Source: Halotalea alkalilenta
GTDB lineage: Bacteria > Pseudomonadota > Gammaproteobacteria > Pseudomonadales > Halomonadaceae
Direction of reading: 5' to 3'
Assembly: GCF_001648175.1 (NCBI RefSeq)
Contig: NZ_CP015243.1
Coordinates: forward strand, 496,001-560,000
DNA: 64,000 nt
Positions 7,653 to 15,592 of this stretch are shown in pieces. The notes under the pieces were generated by a model. The model made no database searches, was not told where the DNA came from, and saw nothing but the letters and a program-made list of their open reading frames with translations. A program made the translations under genes and the position numbers. Each line of letters starts with the position of its first letter. Within the stretch, counting starts at the first letter, position 1.

Positions 7653-7669
7653 TTGGCACGCTTCCTGCT
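7653..7669 (+). promoter_or_regulatory. Sigma-54 (-24/-12) promoter of the guanidinobutyrase gene
   Basis: TTGGCACGCTTCCTGCT matches the consensus TGGCACG-N4-TTGCW with the invariant GG and GC 12 nt apart. It would start transcription near 7680, about 26 nt before the ATG. Confidence 0.82.
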
Positions 7670-7705
7670 GGATAAGAACAACAAGACCAAATACAGGAAC
7701 CTGCC

Positions 7706-8668
7706 ATGACCGCTTCGACCTCCCACGGTTTCAACCAGCCGCTCGGTGGCAATGAAATGCCGCGCTTCGGCGGCCCGGCGACGATGATGCGCCTGCCGAC
7801 CCAGACCGATGCCCGCGGGCTCGACGTCGCCTTCGTCGGCATCCCGATGGACATCGGCACGTCCAACCGCCCCGGCACTCGCTTCGGGCCGCGCCAGATC
7901 CGCGACGAGTCGCGCATGCTGCGCCCATTCAACATGGCCACCCGGGCCGCGCCGTTTCAGTCATTGCAGATCGCCGACATCGGCGACGTGCCGATCAACA
8001 CCTTCGATCTGAAAAAGAGCGTCGAGATTATCGAGCGCCACTACGATGGGATTCTCGCCCATCCCTGCGTGCCGCTGACGCTGGGCGGCGATCACACCCT
8101 GACCCTGCCGATCCTGCGGGCGATGGCGAAGAAGCACGGGCCGGTCGGGCTGATCCACGTCGACGCCCACGCCGACGTCAACGACCAGATGTTCGGTGAG
8201 AAGATCGCCCACGGCACGCCGTTCCGGCGCGCGGTCGAGGAGGGCTTGATCGATCCCCAGCGAACGGTGCAGATCGGCCTGCGTGGCACCGGCTACGCCG
8301 CCGATGAGTTCGATTGGGGCCGCGACCAAGGCTTCATGGTGGTGCCCGCCGAGGCGTGCTGGCACAAGTCCTTGACCCCGCTGATGGCCGAGGTCCGCGC
8401 CAAGCTGGGCAGCGGGCCGGTCTACTTCTCCTACGACATCGACAGCCTCGATCCCGCCTACGCCCCGGGTACCGGCACGGTCGAGATCGGCGGGCTGACC
8501 ATTCCCCAGGCGCTGGAGACCATCCGTGGCGCCCACGGGCTCGAGATCGTCGGTGGCGACCTCGTCGAGGTCTCGCCGCCTTACGACCCCCACGGCCAGA
8601 CCGCGGTAGTCGCCGCCAACCTGCTGTTCGAGATGCTCTGCATCCTGCCGGGTGTGAAGCGCCGCTAG
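7706..8668 (+). CDS. gbuA: Guanidinobutyrase (ureohydrolase family)
   Basis: The 320-aa enzyme closely resembles Pseudomonas GbuA, which splits 4-guanidinobutyrate to 4-aminobutyrate and urea in the cytosol. The family opening QPLGGNEMPRFGG is present. All six Mn(II) ligands of the ureohydrolase fold are visible: His130 (LGGDHT), Asp153, His155 and Asp157 (HVDAHADVND), Asp244 and Asp246 (SYDIDSLDP). It has its own sigma-54 promoter and a divergent PAS activator, so it is probably induced by substrate. Agmatinase or guanidinopropionase activity cannot be excluded from sequence alone. Confidence 0.88.
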   Translation: MTASTSHGFNQPLGGNEMPRFGGPATMMRLPTQTDARGLDVAFVGIPMDIGTSNRPGTRFGPRQIRDESRMLRPFNMATRAAPFQSLQIADIGDVPINTFDLKKSVEIIERHYDGILAHPCVPLTLGGDHTLTLPILRAMAKKHGPVGLIHVDAHADVNDQMFGEKIAHGTPFRRAVEEGLIDPQRTVQIGLRGTGYAADEFDWGRDQGFMVVPAEACWHKSLTPLMAEVRAKLGSGPVYFSYDIDSLDPAYAPGTGTVEIGGLTIPQALETIRGAHGLEIVGGDLVEVSPPYDPHGQTAVVAANLLFEMLCILPGVKRR

Positions 8669-8870
8669 CCCGCTCGCGTTTTCCACCACACACCGATATC
8701 GACGAATGAGGCCAGTGGTGACTGCGCTGTCGCTTTCGATCAGCACACCTTGCTCGTCGCCTATGAGCCGCTGGTTGGCGGTATGCTGGTGCCACTGCTC
8801 GGCGCGCTGTTCAGCATCATCCAGCCGGACCGGGGGGCCAAACCATCGCTAGTGACCAAGGAGAGGCATC

Positions 8871-9659
8871 ATGAGTGCCGAATTCACCTTCACCCCGCAG
8901 GCTGCGCGGCTGCGCGAGCGGGTCGGTGGCGCCGAGTGGGAGGCGCGCTGCCAGCTCGCCGCGCTCTATCGGCTCATCGCCTACTATCGGATGACCGACC
9001 TGATCGACACCCACTTGACGCTCAGAGTGCCGGGTGAGCCTGATCACTTCTTGATCAATCGCTATGGCGTGCCGTTCGAACGCATGCGTGCCTCGACCCT
9101 GGTCAAGATCGATCACGAAGGGCGGGTGGTCGACGCGCTCGAGCCAGGAGCGAAGGTCAACGTCGCGGGCTTCGTTATCCACTCGGCGATCCACGCCGCG
9201 CGACCCGATCTGGATTGCGTTATCCACACCCATACCGCCGCCGGGATGGCGATAGCGGCCCAGGTCGAAGGGCTGCTGCCGATCACTCAGCATGCGCTTA
9301 AGTTCTACGGCCATCTCGCCTATCACCAGTACGAGGGCATCGCGCTGGACATCGCCGAGCGAGCGCGCCTGGTCCGCGATCTCGGCAGCCACAATGCGAT
9401 GATCCTGCGCAATCACGGGCTGCTCGCCGGTGGTGCTGACGTCGCCTGTGCGTTCATGGAGATCTACTTCCTCGAACGTGCCTGCCAGGCCCAGGTCCAG
9501 GCCCTCGCGGGCGGGCGGCCGTTGAACCTGCCGAGCGAGGAGGTATGCCGCCATACCGCCGAGCAGTTCCAGGATGAAGGCGAGCAGGAGATCGCCCAGC
9601 TTGCCTGGCAGGCCGCGCTCGAGCTGATCAATGATCAGCGCGAGGACTACTGCTCATGA
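8871..9659 (+). CDS. Class II aldolase/adducin-family protein
   Basis: The 262-aa protein has the class II aldolase fold: a Zn-binding VIHTHTAAG segment and a downstream NHGLLAGG His. Members are aldolases, epimerases or decarboxylases acting on hydroxy-carbonyl compounds; in this branch the substrate is generally unknown. An AAGGAGAGG ribosome site lies 6-8 nt before the ATG. It overlaps the next gene by 4 nt (ATGA), so the two are translationally coupled and probably act in sequence. Confidence 0.82.
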   Translation: MSAEFTFTPQAARLRERVGGAEWEARCQLAALYRLIAYYRMTDLIDTHLTLRVPGEPDHFLINRYGVPFERMRASTLVKIDHEGRVVDALEPGAKVNVAGFVIHSAIHAARPDLDCVIHTHTAAGMAIAAQVEGLLPITQHALKFYGHLAYHQYEGIALDIAERARLVRDLGSHNAMILRNHGLLAGGADVACAFMEIYFLERACQAQVQALAGGRPLNLPSEEVCRHTAEQFQDEGEQEIAQLAWQAALELINDQREDYCS

Positions 9660-10588
9660 CCCGAGTCGCACTGGTTGGCCGCGGTGCGACGCTTTCGTCG
9701 CTCGCAGCGCGGCTGCCGCGAGTCGATCCCTCGCTCGAGGTGGTGACGCTGGCGCCGGGGGAGGCGCCCGATGATGCCGAAATCGCGCTGTGCTGGTATC
9801 CGCCGCCGGGCAGTTTCGCCCGGCTGCCCCGGCTGCGGCTGGTCCATTCGATCGCCGCTGGTTGTGATCACCTGCTCGCCGACCCGAGCCTGCCGGCGCA
9901 GGTGCCGGTATGCAGAATGGTCGACCCCGACCAACGCTTGGGAATGACCGAGTTCGTACTCTGGGCCGTGCTCCACTACCACCGTCGCCTGGATCAGGTA
10001 TTCGCCGATCGCGCCCGCCATCGCTGGCACTGGCCGGTGCAGCGCGAGGCCAGTGGCTGCAGGGTCGGGGTGATGGGCCTCGGCGCGCTCGGTGCCCACG
10101 CCGCCCAAGCGCTCGCGGTCCAGGGCTTCAGCGTGCGCGGCTGGGCGCGCAGCGCCAAGCACCTCGATGGCGTGGCCTGCTTCGCCGGCGAGGAGGCGTT
10201 CGACGCCTTTCTCGACGGCCTCGATATCCTGGTCTGCCTGCTGCCGCTCACCGAGGCGACCCGCGGCATCCTCGGCCGCGCGACCTTCGCCCGCCTCGCC
10301 CGGGATGCGGCGGTGATCAACCTGGGCCGCGGCGAGCACCTGGTTCGCGATGATCTCCGCGCCGCCCTCGACCAGGGCCAGCTGCGCGGCGCGCTGCTCG
10401 ACGTCTTCGAACGCGAGCCGCTGCCCGAGGATGACCCGCTGTGGCGGGATCACCGGGTGATCATCACCCCGCACATGGCCTCCGCCTCAAGCCTCGACAC
10501 CATCGCCGCCCAGGTCGTCGCCAACATCCACCGGCTCGAACGGGGCGAGGCGCTGCTCAACCGGATCGATCCGTCGCGGGGCTACTGA
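9656..10588 (+). CDS. D-isomer 2-hydroxyacid dehydrogenase (GhrA-like)
   Basis: The 310-aa protein resembles glyoxylate/hydroxypyruvate reductase A. It has the dinucleotide-binding GVMGLGALGAHAA turn, and the catalytic set Arg (NLGRGEHLV), Glu (DVFEREPLP) and His (ITPHMAS). The family reduces 2-oxoacids or oxidises D-2-hydroxyacids with NAD(P)H. The four-base overlap with the aldolase-family gene suggests that it handles the 2-oxo or 2-hydroxy acid from that step. Glyoxylate is a plausible substrate in a ureido/guanidino pathway, but that is inference. Confidence 0.85.
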   Translation: MTRVALVGRGATLSSLAARLPRVDPSLEVVTLAPGEAPDDAEIALCWYPPPGSFARLPRLRLVHSIAAGCDHLLADPSLPAQVPVCRMVDPDQRLGMTEFVLWAVLHYHRRLDQVFADRARHRWHWPVQREASGCRVGVMGLGALGAHAAQALAVQGFSVRGWARSAKHLDGVACFAGEEAFDAFLDGLDILVCLLPLTEATRGILGRATFARLARDAAVINLGRGEHLVRDDLRAALDQGQLRGALLDVFEREPLPEDDPLWRDHRVIITPHMASASSLDTIAAQVVANIHRLERGEALLNRIDPSRGY

Positions 10589-10603
10589 GCGGCGAGGTTC
10601 GAC

Positions 10604-10760
10604 TCAGTCCTGCTTGTCGAGGGCCCAGAACACCGGCACCGGCGCTTCGAGCACGCCGCTGAGCACGTTGCGATACGCCGCCGCGGTCCTGATCTCGCTC
10701 TTGTGCCAGGTAGTGACGAAGATGCTCCAGCCGCCCTGGGCCGGCCGCGCGGTGCGCGCG
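10604..10760 (-). pseudogene. Unassigned coding remnant
   Basis: A minus-strand frame ending at 10604 encodes a plausible protein tail (GGWSIFVTTWHKSEIR, then VLSGVLEAPVPVFWALDKQD). It has a faint resemblance to peptide-type ABC solute-binding proteins, but no start and no in-frame upstream gene. It adjoins the broken amidohydrolase and is treated as debris. Confidence 0.3.
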
Positions 10761-10779
10761 GCACTGGTTGGGGAAGTGC

Positions 10780-11229
10780 TCATCGAAGCGGCGGGCGTTG
10801 ACCATCCGCCTCGGCCAGCGCTCGTTCGCACTCCACCGCGAAATGCAGCGCCGCCCGGCCGGCGTCGAGCCTGGGTTCTTGCTCGATATGCGCCTCGAAA
10901 TAGGCGAGGTAGCGCTCGCGCTCGAGCGTCTCTGGCTGCCGCCCGTCGAGGCCCACCCGCGTGCATGCGTCGAGCCAGCCGCCGCCGGGAACGCTATCGA
11001 GGTGGGAGCCGACTAGCACCGCCTGGGTGACACCGGGCATCCGGCCGTGGACGTTGCCGACCGAGTCGAGGCGCGGCTCGAGCCCGACCTGTGACATCCG
11101 CTCCATCAGCCAGCGCCGGGCCGCCATGTCCGCGTCCGAGAGCGCGATACGCGTAAGCCCCGCGCCGCTGGCGCCGATCTTCGCCAGCGCCCGCAGATCG
11201 TTGATCACGTTGTCGGTGACGATCTTCAT
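10780..11229 (-). pseudogene. Broken M20-family N-carbamoyl/allantoate-type amidohydrolase
   Basis: The start MKIVTDNVINDLRALAKIG and the metal motif GSHLDSVPGGGWLDA at about residue 79 are those of Zn-dependent N-carbamoyl-L-amino-acid hydrolases and allantoate amidohydrolases (usual length about 410 aa). The frame then jumps to the segment before FEAHIEQEPRLDAG, which in intact members lies about 100 residues further on, so the part holding the catalytic Glu and another metal ligand is missing. It stops at about 149 residues, lacking the C-terminal half. It is the last gene of the arginase-fold/ABC importer operon and marks a pathway that has lost a step. Confidence 0.8.
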
Positions 11230-11233
11230 CGGC

Positions 11234-12316
11234 TCAGGCTCCGCGCGCTCCATCCGTGGCCGTCGCCTTGCGCATCGCAAGGCCTGCAAGGAAGTAGGTG
11301 ATCGCATAGACGATCACCCGGTACATCACCGCCGAGCCCGGCGGAATGCACAAAAAAGAAAGCCCGGCGCAGCCTCTTCTGCCGACCTCATGAGCGATGC
11401 GAATCGCCTCGTAATCGGTCATCCCGATCGGTTCGGCCAGCTCGCCGAGCAGGTCGCCCTCGGCCGGCCCGGCGCCGCCCAGTACGTCCATGTCGAAGTG
11501 GGCATATACCGCGTCGGTGCCGCTCCAGGCCTGGTCGAGGTTGTCGATCACCCCCTCGATCCCGAGCTCGGTGCGGATCTTCCACATCGGCATGAAGTTG
11601 CAGCCCTCGCGGACGAAGCGCCTGACCACTTCGGGGTCTTCGAGCATGCCGCGCTCGCCGATTTCGACCAGGTTGGGAATGCTGAAGTTGGGGCAGTCGC
11701 GGTAGAGCTTGTCCTTCCAGTTGGTCGAGCCGGCGATGTGCGGGCTCATCGTTGCCCAGTCGTAGGGCCACGCATCCCAATGGGTATCGAGGCTGACCAT
11801 CCCGATCGGCCCGGCGTGGCGCTCGGCGACCGGACGGCCGATGGCGTAGGAGGCGCAAGGTGAGTTCTGCCCGACCACCAGCGGCACCGCGCCCGCGTCG
11901 AGCGCTGCCCGGACCTTGCGCTCGACCGCGGCCTGGGCCTCGAGGATGCGTTCGACGGTGCCTTCGTAGCTGGCCTCGAGCGGCAGATCGACATCGCCGT
12001 AGTCGACGACCTTGAGGTGCTCGAAGATGTCGAGATCGAACTCCTGCACGTAGCCGCCGCGATAGCGTATCGATTGCTGGCGGATCCTGGTGGTGGCGGT
12101 GAGCCAATCGGCCTTGTCGACGCCGCTGTACTTCTTGCCCCATCCGGCGGCGAAAGGTGCGCCGATGATGACCACGTCAGCGCCCTCCAGGTCCTCATCG
12201 CGAATCGCATAAGGCACGCCGAGGAAGGTCGGCATGTCTTCCCTGATCCTTGGGAAGTGGGTACTGCGCCAGTGCTTGCCGGCAAGGGTCTGTTCCCAGC
12301 TGGGGTAGTGCGGCAT
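11234..12316 (-). CDS. Arginase-fold protein with an altered metal site
   Basis: This 360-aa protein has the ureohydrolase fold but differs from the canonical enzyme at 7706-8668. The motif that should read GGDHS reads VVGQNSPCAS (residues 148-156), so the first His ligand is gone. The second motif is kept as SLDTHWD (Asp177, His179, Asp181) and the third as HFDMD (Asp275, Asp277), but followed by VLGG rather than the usual DP. It is also longer than agmatinases (about 300-320 aa). It lies between an amino-acid-type ABC importer and a broken amidohydrolase gene, co-oriented, suggesting that it acts on an imported guanidino or ureido compound. Whether it is catalytic with one or two metals is unknown. 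Confidence 0.75.
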   Translation of the reverse strand: MPHYPSWEQTLAGKHWRSTHFPRIREDMPTFLGVPYAIRDEDLEGADVVIIGAPFAAGWGKKYSGVDKADWLTATTRIRQQSIRYRGGYVQEFDLDIFEHLKVVDYGDVDLPLEASYEGTVERILEAQAAVERKVRAALDAGAVPLVVGQNSPCASYAIGRPVAERHAGPIGMVSLDTHWDAWPYDWATMSPHIAGSTNWKDKLYRDCPNFSIPNLVEIGERGMLEDPEVVRRFVREGCNFMPMWKIRTELGIEGVIDNLDQAWSGTDAVYAHFDMDVLGGAGPAEGDLLGELAEPIGMTDYEAIRIAHEVGRRGCAGLSFLCIPPGSAVMYRVIVYAITYFLAGLAMRKATATDGARGA

Positions 12317-12353
12317 TTGGTGTTCTCCTCATCGCAGTTCGGGGTGATCGCAG

Positions 12354-13190
12354 TCAAAGGCTCGCCGGGAAGTCGCGTAGGTTGGGCTGGTCGACGAAGC
12401 GTCCTCCCTCCAGGTAGGCGCCGACGATGCGGTCGAGCTGACCCGACATCAGCAGGTCCTGGAGAGCGATGTCGAATACGGACTTGAGCGCCGAGTTGCC
12501 CTGCTTCACCGTCCAGGCGATCGGCAGGAAGAACACCGGATCGTCGGCGAACAGCACCTTGACGCTGGGCTGCTGCGCGGCGAATTGAGAGGCCGTGAAG
12601 GCGTCCTCGAAGCTCACGTCGGCACGCCCCGAGACCACCTCCATGAAGCCGGCGGTAAGGTTGCCGGTGGCCAGGGAGACCAGCTGGGCCTCGGGGATCG
12701 AGCGGCGGACGAAGTCCTCGGCGGCGGTGCCTTGGATCACCGCGATGCGCACGCTGGGATCGTTCATCTGCTCGATCGAATCGAAGCGGGTGTCGTCCTT
12801 GCCGACCATCGCCACGCTGCCGAGGTAGAAAAGCGGACGGGTGAAGTCGACCGCCATCGCGCGTTTGACCGTGGCGAAGGTGGCTGCGATCGAAACGTCG
12901 AACTGATCCGACTGCAGGCCGGCGACGAAGTTGGCCCAGGTGGTTTCGATGAAAACCGGCTCGACCCCCATCTGGTCGGCGATGTTGCGTGCGATATCGA
13001 CGTAGAAGCCGGTCAGCTCGCCGCTGCGTGGGTCCTTGGCCGTGCCTGGCGGCGAGGGCACGTAGCCGATGCGCAGCTCGCCTCGTTGGGTGATTCGGGC
13101 GAGCTCACCCGCCGCCTGCGCAGGCGCGGCGCTGGCGAGCATGGTCAGCACCATCAGCGCGGTGGTGAAGAGAAGATTGAGGCGTTTCAT
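12354..13190 (-). CDS. ABC importer periplasmic solute-binding protein (family 3)
   Basis: The 278-aa protein has a signal peptide (residues 1-26, cleaved after AQA) and a family-3 amino-acid-binding fold beginning LARITQRGELRIGYVPSPPG, with GFYVDIARNIAD and SIAATFATVKRAMAVDFTRP segments typical of polar amino-acid binders. It captures the substrate in the periplasm for the permease and ATPase encoded upstream. Its ATG directly follows the stop of the ATPase gene. Family 3 proteins bind amino acids, opines or related cations; neighbours suggest a guanidino or ureido compound. Confidence 0.9.
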   Translation of the reverse strand: MKRLNLLFTTALMVLTMLASAAPAQAAGELARITQRGELRIGYVPSPPGTAKDPRSGELTGFYVDIARNIADQMGVEPVFIETTWANFVAGLQSDQFDVSIAATFATVKRAMAVDFTRPLFYLGSVAMVGKDDTRFDSIEQMNDPSVRIAVIQGTAAEDFVRRSIPEAQLVSLATGNLTAGFMEVVSGRADVSFEDAFTASQFAAQQPSVKVLFADDPVFFLPIAWTVKQGNSALKSVFDIALQDLLMSGQLDRIVGAYLEGGRFVDQPNLRDFPASL

Positions 13191-13979
13191 TCAGCGGGCT
13201 CCGTTATGGTTGTGGTGGCCGTGATGACGCAGTACGCGGGCGAGGAATGCCCGTGTTCTTGGGTTTTCCGGTGAGACGAACAGCCGCTCGGGGGCGTTCT
13301 CCTCGACGATCCGGCCGTCCTCCATGAACACCACGCGCGTTGCGACCTCGCGGGCGAATTCCATTTCATGGGTGACGATCAGCATGGTCATGCCTTCCTC
13401 GGCGAGCTGGCGCATCGTCGCCAGCACTTCGCCGACCAGCTCGGGGTCGAGCGCCGAGGTCGGCTCGTCGAACAGCATCAGGCTAGGGCGCATCGCCAGG
13501 GCGCGGGCTATCGCCACGCGCTGCTGCTGCCCGCCGGAGAGCCTGGAGGGACGCTGGTCGCGTTTGTCGAGCAGGCCGACCTTGTCGAGCAGCCGCTCGG
13601 CCCGCTCGATAGCGCTCGCCCTGGGTTCATGGAGGACCTGTGTGGGGCCCTCGATCAGGTTGTCGAGCACACTCATGTGGCCGAACAGATTGAAGTTCTG
13701 GAACACCATGCCGATGCGCGCGCGCTGGCGGTTGATCACTCGGTCCGAGGCCTCGCGGCGTTTGCCCGCTGCCTCCCGGTAGCCGACGCACTGGCCCTCG
13801 AAGCGCACCTCTCCTTGCTGGTAGGGCTCGAGGAAGTTGATGCACTTGAGCAAGGTGCTCTTGCCCGAGCCGCTGGGGCCGATGACGGCTACCACATCCT
13901 TGGTGGCGATCTCGAGGTCGATCTCGTCGAGCACCGTGTGCGCGCCGTAGGCCTTGGTCAGTCGTTTGATGCTGAGCAC
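13191..13979 (-). CDS. Amino-acid-type ABC importer ATPase
   Basis: The 262-aa ATPase is of the GlnQ/ArtP type, with Walker [11 protein letters not shown]-loop FQNFNLF, signature LSGGQQQR, Walker [13 protein letters not shown] and the switch His in VTHEM. The C-terminus is His-rich (HHGHHNHN). It would drive the adjacent permease from the cytosolic side. It follows the permease gene by 18 bp and abuts the solute-binding protein gene. Confidence 0.93.
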   Translation of the reverse strand: MLSIKRLTKAYGAHTVLDEIDLEIATKDVVAVIGPSGSGKSTLLKCINFLEPYQQGEVRFEGQCVGYREAAGKRREASDRVINRQRARIGMVFQNFNLFGHMSVLDNLIEGPTQVLHEPRASAIERAERLLDKVGLLDKRDQRPSRLSGGQQQRVAIARALAMRPSLMLFDEPTSALDPELVGEVLATMRQLAEEGMTMLIVTHEMEFAREVATRVVFMEDGRIVEENAPERLFVSPENPRTRAFLARVLRHHGHHNHNGAR

Positions 13980-13997
13980 GATGAAGCCTCCCAGGGG

Positions 13998-14663
13998 TCA
14001 GGCGCTTTGGCGCATGCGGTTCTCGAGTCGCCTGGATAGCCAGATCCAGGGGAAGGTGATGATGAAGAAGACCAGCGCAAGGAAGGTGTACACCTCGAGC
14101 GGGCGATAGATCGTGGCGATCAGGTTGTTCGACTCCTGCAGCAGTTCGTAGACGGCGATCATCGAACCCAGGGTCGAAAGCTTCATCAGGTTGGCGAACT
14201 CGTTGATGAACGGCGGGATCATCTTCTCGATCGCCTGCGGCAGGATGATTCGCCTGAGCATCTTGATGTAGGGCATGCCGATCGCTCGGGCGGCCATGAA
14301 CTGGCCACGGTCGACCGCGTTGATCCCGGCGCGGACGATCTCAGCGATGTAGGCGCCGGAGTGGATGCCGAGTGCGACGATGACCGTGGCGGTGGCGTCG
14401 AGCTTGAAGCCGAACAGGATCGGGAAGCAGTAGTAGAGCCAGACGATCTGCACCAGCGCGGGCGTGGCGCGGAAGAATTCGACGTAGATCGAAAACGGCA
14501 GGCGCAGCCACAGCGAGCGCGCGGTGCGCATCACGCCCACCGGCAGCCCGATGAGAAGGCCCAGCACGGTGGCGCCGAGCGTGATTTCGAGCGTCGCCAG
14601 CGCTCCTCGAGCGAACACCGGCCAGTAGTCGTAGATGAGGTGGAACTGCCATTCGTACTGCAT
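13998..14663 (-). CDS. Amino-acid-type ABC importer permease
   Basis: This 221-aa inner-membrane protein has about five hydrophobic segments and the EAA loop typical of HisM/GlnP permeases (GQFMAARAIGMPYIKMLRRIILPQA). Only one permease gene is present, so it probably works as a homodimer. The first transported residue region begins YDYWPVFARGALATLEITLGAT. It is the first transporter gene after the XRE-cupin regulator. Confidence 0.92.
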   Translation of the reverse strand: MQYEWQFHLIYDYWPVFARGALATLEITLGATVLGLLIGLPVGVMRTARSLWLRLPFSIYVEFFRATPALVQIVWLYYCFPILFGFKLDATATVIVALGIHSGAYIAEIVRAGINAVDRGQFMAARAIGMPYIKMLRRIILPQAIEKMIPPFINEFANLMKLSTLGSMIAVYELLQESNNLIATIYRPLEVYTFLALVFFIITFPWIWLSRRLENRMRQSA

Positions 14664-14757
14664 CGATGCGTCCTCGCGTTAGTTGTCGTTGTCGCTTGGA
14701 GGGCTGGGTATATCGATGGACTGGCTCTGGGCTTTGCTCTACTCGAAGTGGTGGGAA

Positions 14758-15348
14758 TCAGAAGGTGGCGGGCGTATTGACCCAATGGATCCGCGCGGTG
14801 CCTTCGCCAATGTTCTCGTAGCCATGGGGCTCATGGCTCGAGAAGTGGAAGGCGTCGCCGCGGTTCAGCACGTGCGCCTGGTCGCCAAGGGTGAGCAGGA
14901 TGGTGCCCTCGAGCACGTAGCCGACCTCCTCGCCGATGTGGTTGATCTGCCCATCGCTCTTCGCCCCGGGCGGGATGATATGGATGTGCGCCTGGAGCAG
15001 GCTGCCGCGCGATGCGCCGTCGAGCCGTTCCAGGCGCACGCCGTTGGAGGGATCGAACTCCGAGACCAGGCGCTCCCCCTGCCGCAGTATCGGCCCGCTT
15101 GCCGAGGCCGTACCGATCAGATCGGAGACGTTGGTGTTCACCGCCATCGCCAGGCGATGCAGCATCGCAAGCGATGGCATCACCAGGCCGCGCTCGACCT
15201 TCGACACCTGGCTTTCGGAACAGTGGGCTTTCTCGGCCACCGCCTTGAGCGTCAGCTTGTGCGCCAGGCGCGCATGGCGCACTCGCGCGCCCAGCTCGTC
15301 GCCGTCGAGATCGGCGAAGTGTGCCGACCCGGTATCGGTAATGCTCAT
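14758..15348 (-). CDS. XRE-family regulator with C-terminal cupin sensor
   Basis: The 196-aa protein has a Cro/C1-type helix-turn-helix (about 15-70; LTLKAVAEKAHCSESQVSKVERG) and a cupin domain (about 105-190) with HIHIIPPGAKSDGQ and the second-motif His in SSHEPHGYEN. The start MSITDTG at 15348 is chosen because the upstream frame lacks conserved sequence. PuuR-type relatives repress amine or amino-acid catabolic operons until a small molecule binds the cupin. It is the first gene of the importer and arginase-fold operon and is probably its regulator. Confidence 0.88.
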   Translation of the reverse strand: MSITDTGSAHFADLDGDELGARVRHARLAHKLTLKAVAEKAHCSESQVSKVERGLVMPSLAMLHRLAMAVNTNVSDLIGTASASGPILRQGERLVSEFDPSNGVRLERLDGASRGSLLQAHIHIIPPGAKSDGQINHIGEEVGYVLEGTILLTLGDQAHVLNRGDAFHFSSHEPHGYENIGEGTARIHWVNTPATF

Positions 15349-15443
15349 CGATAACTGCCTCGCGCTAACTGAATGACGACGGCATAGAGACGGTTTCCTT
15401 CCAGGCAAGTGAGCGCCAGCTGGGGAAAGTCTTGTATGCCCAG

Positions 15444-15456
15444 TCAAGTAACTTGA
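15444..15456. promoter_or_regulatory. Candidate operator of the XRE-cupin regulator
   Basis: TCAAGTAACTTGA is a perfect 6+1+6 inverted repeat 95 nt upstream of the regulator start, in the only intergenic space of the operon that has such symmetry. It is a natural site for a dimeric helix-turn-helix protein. Binding is inferred. Confidence 0.45.
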
Positions 15457-15592
15457 TTTTAGTGAAAGCAATCGTCATGCCAGGATGAGATGCCCGGTGA
15501 TCCGGCGCTTTGCAGAGGTATCGAGCTTAAAAACTGCACGGTCTTGGCGCGTGCACGGGTGGGGAGTGGGCCGATCTGGCGCGAGGCGGCGC

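Noticed and set aside
12317..12353. Guanidine riboswitch before the arginase-fold gene
   Set aside because: The gap is 37 bp, too short for the known classes, and no conserved element was seen.
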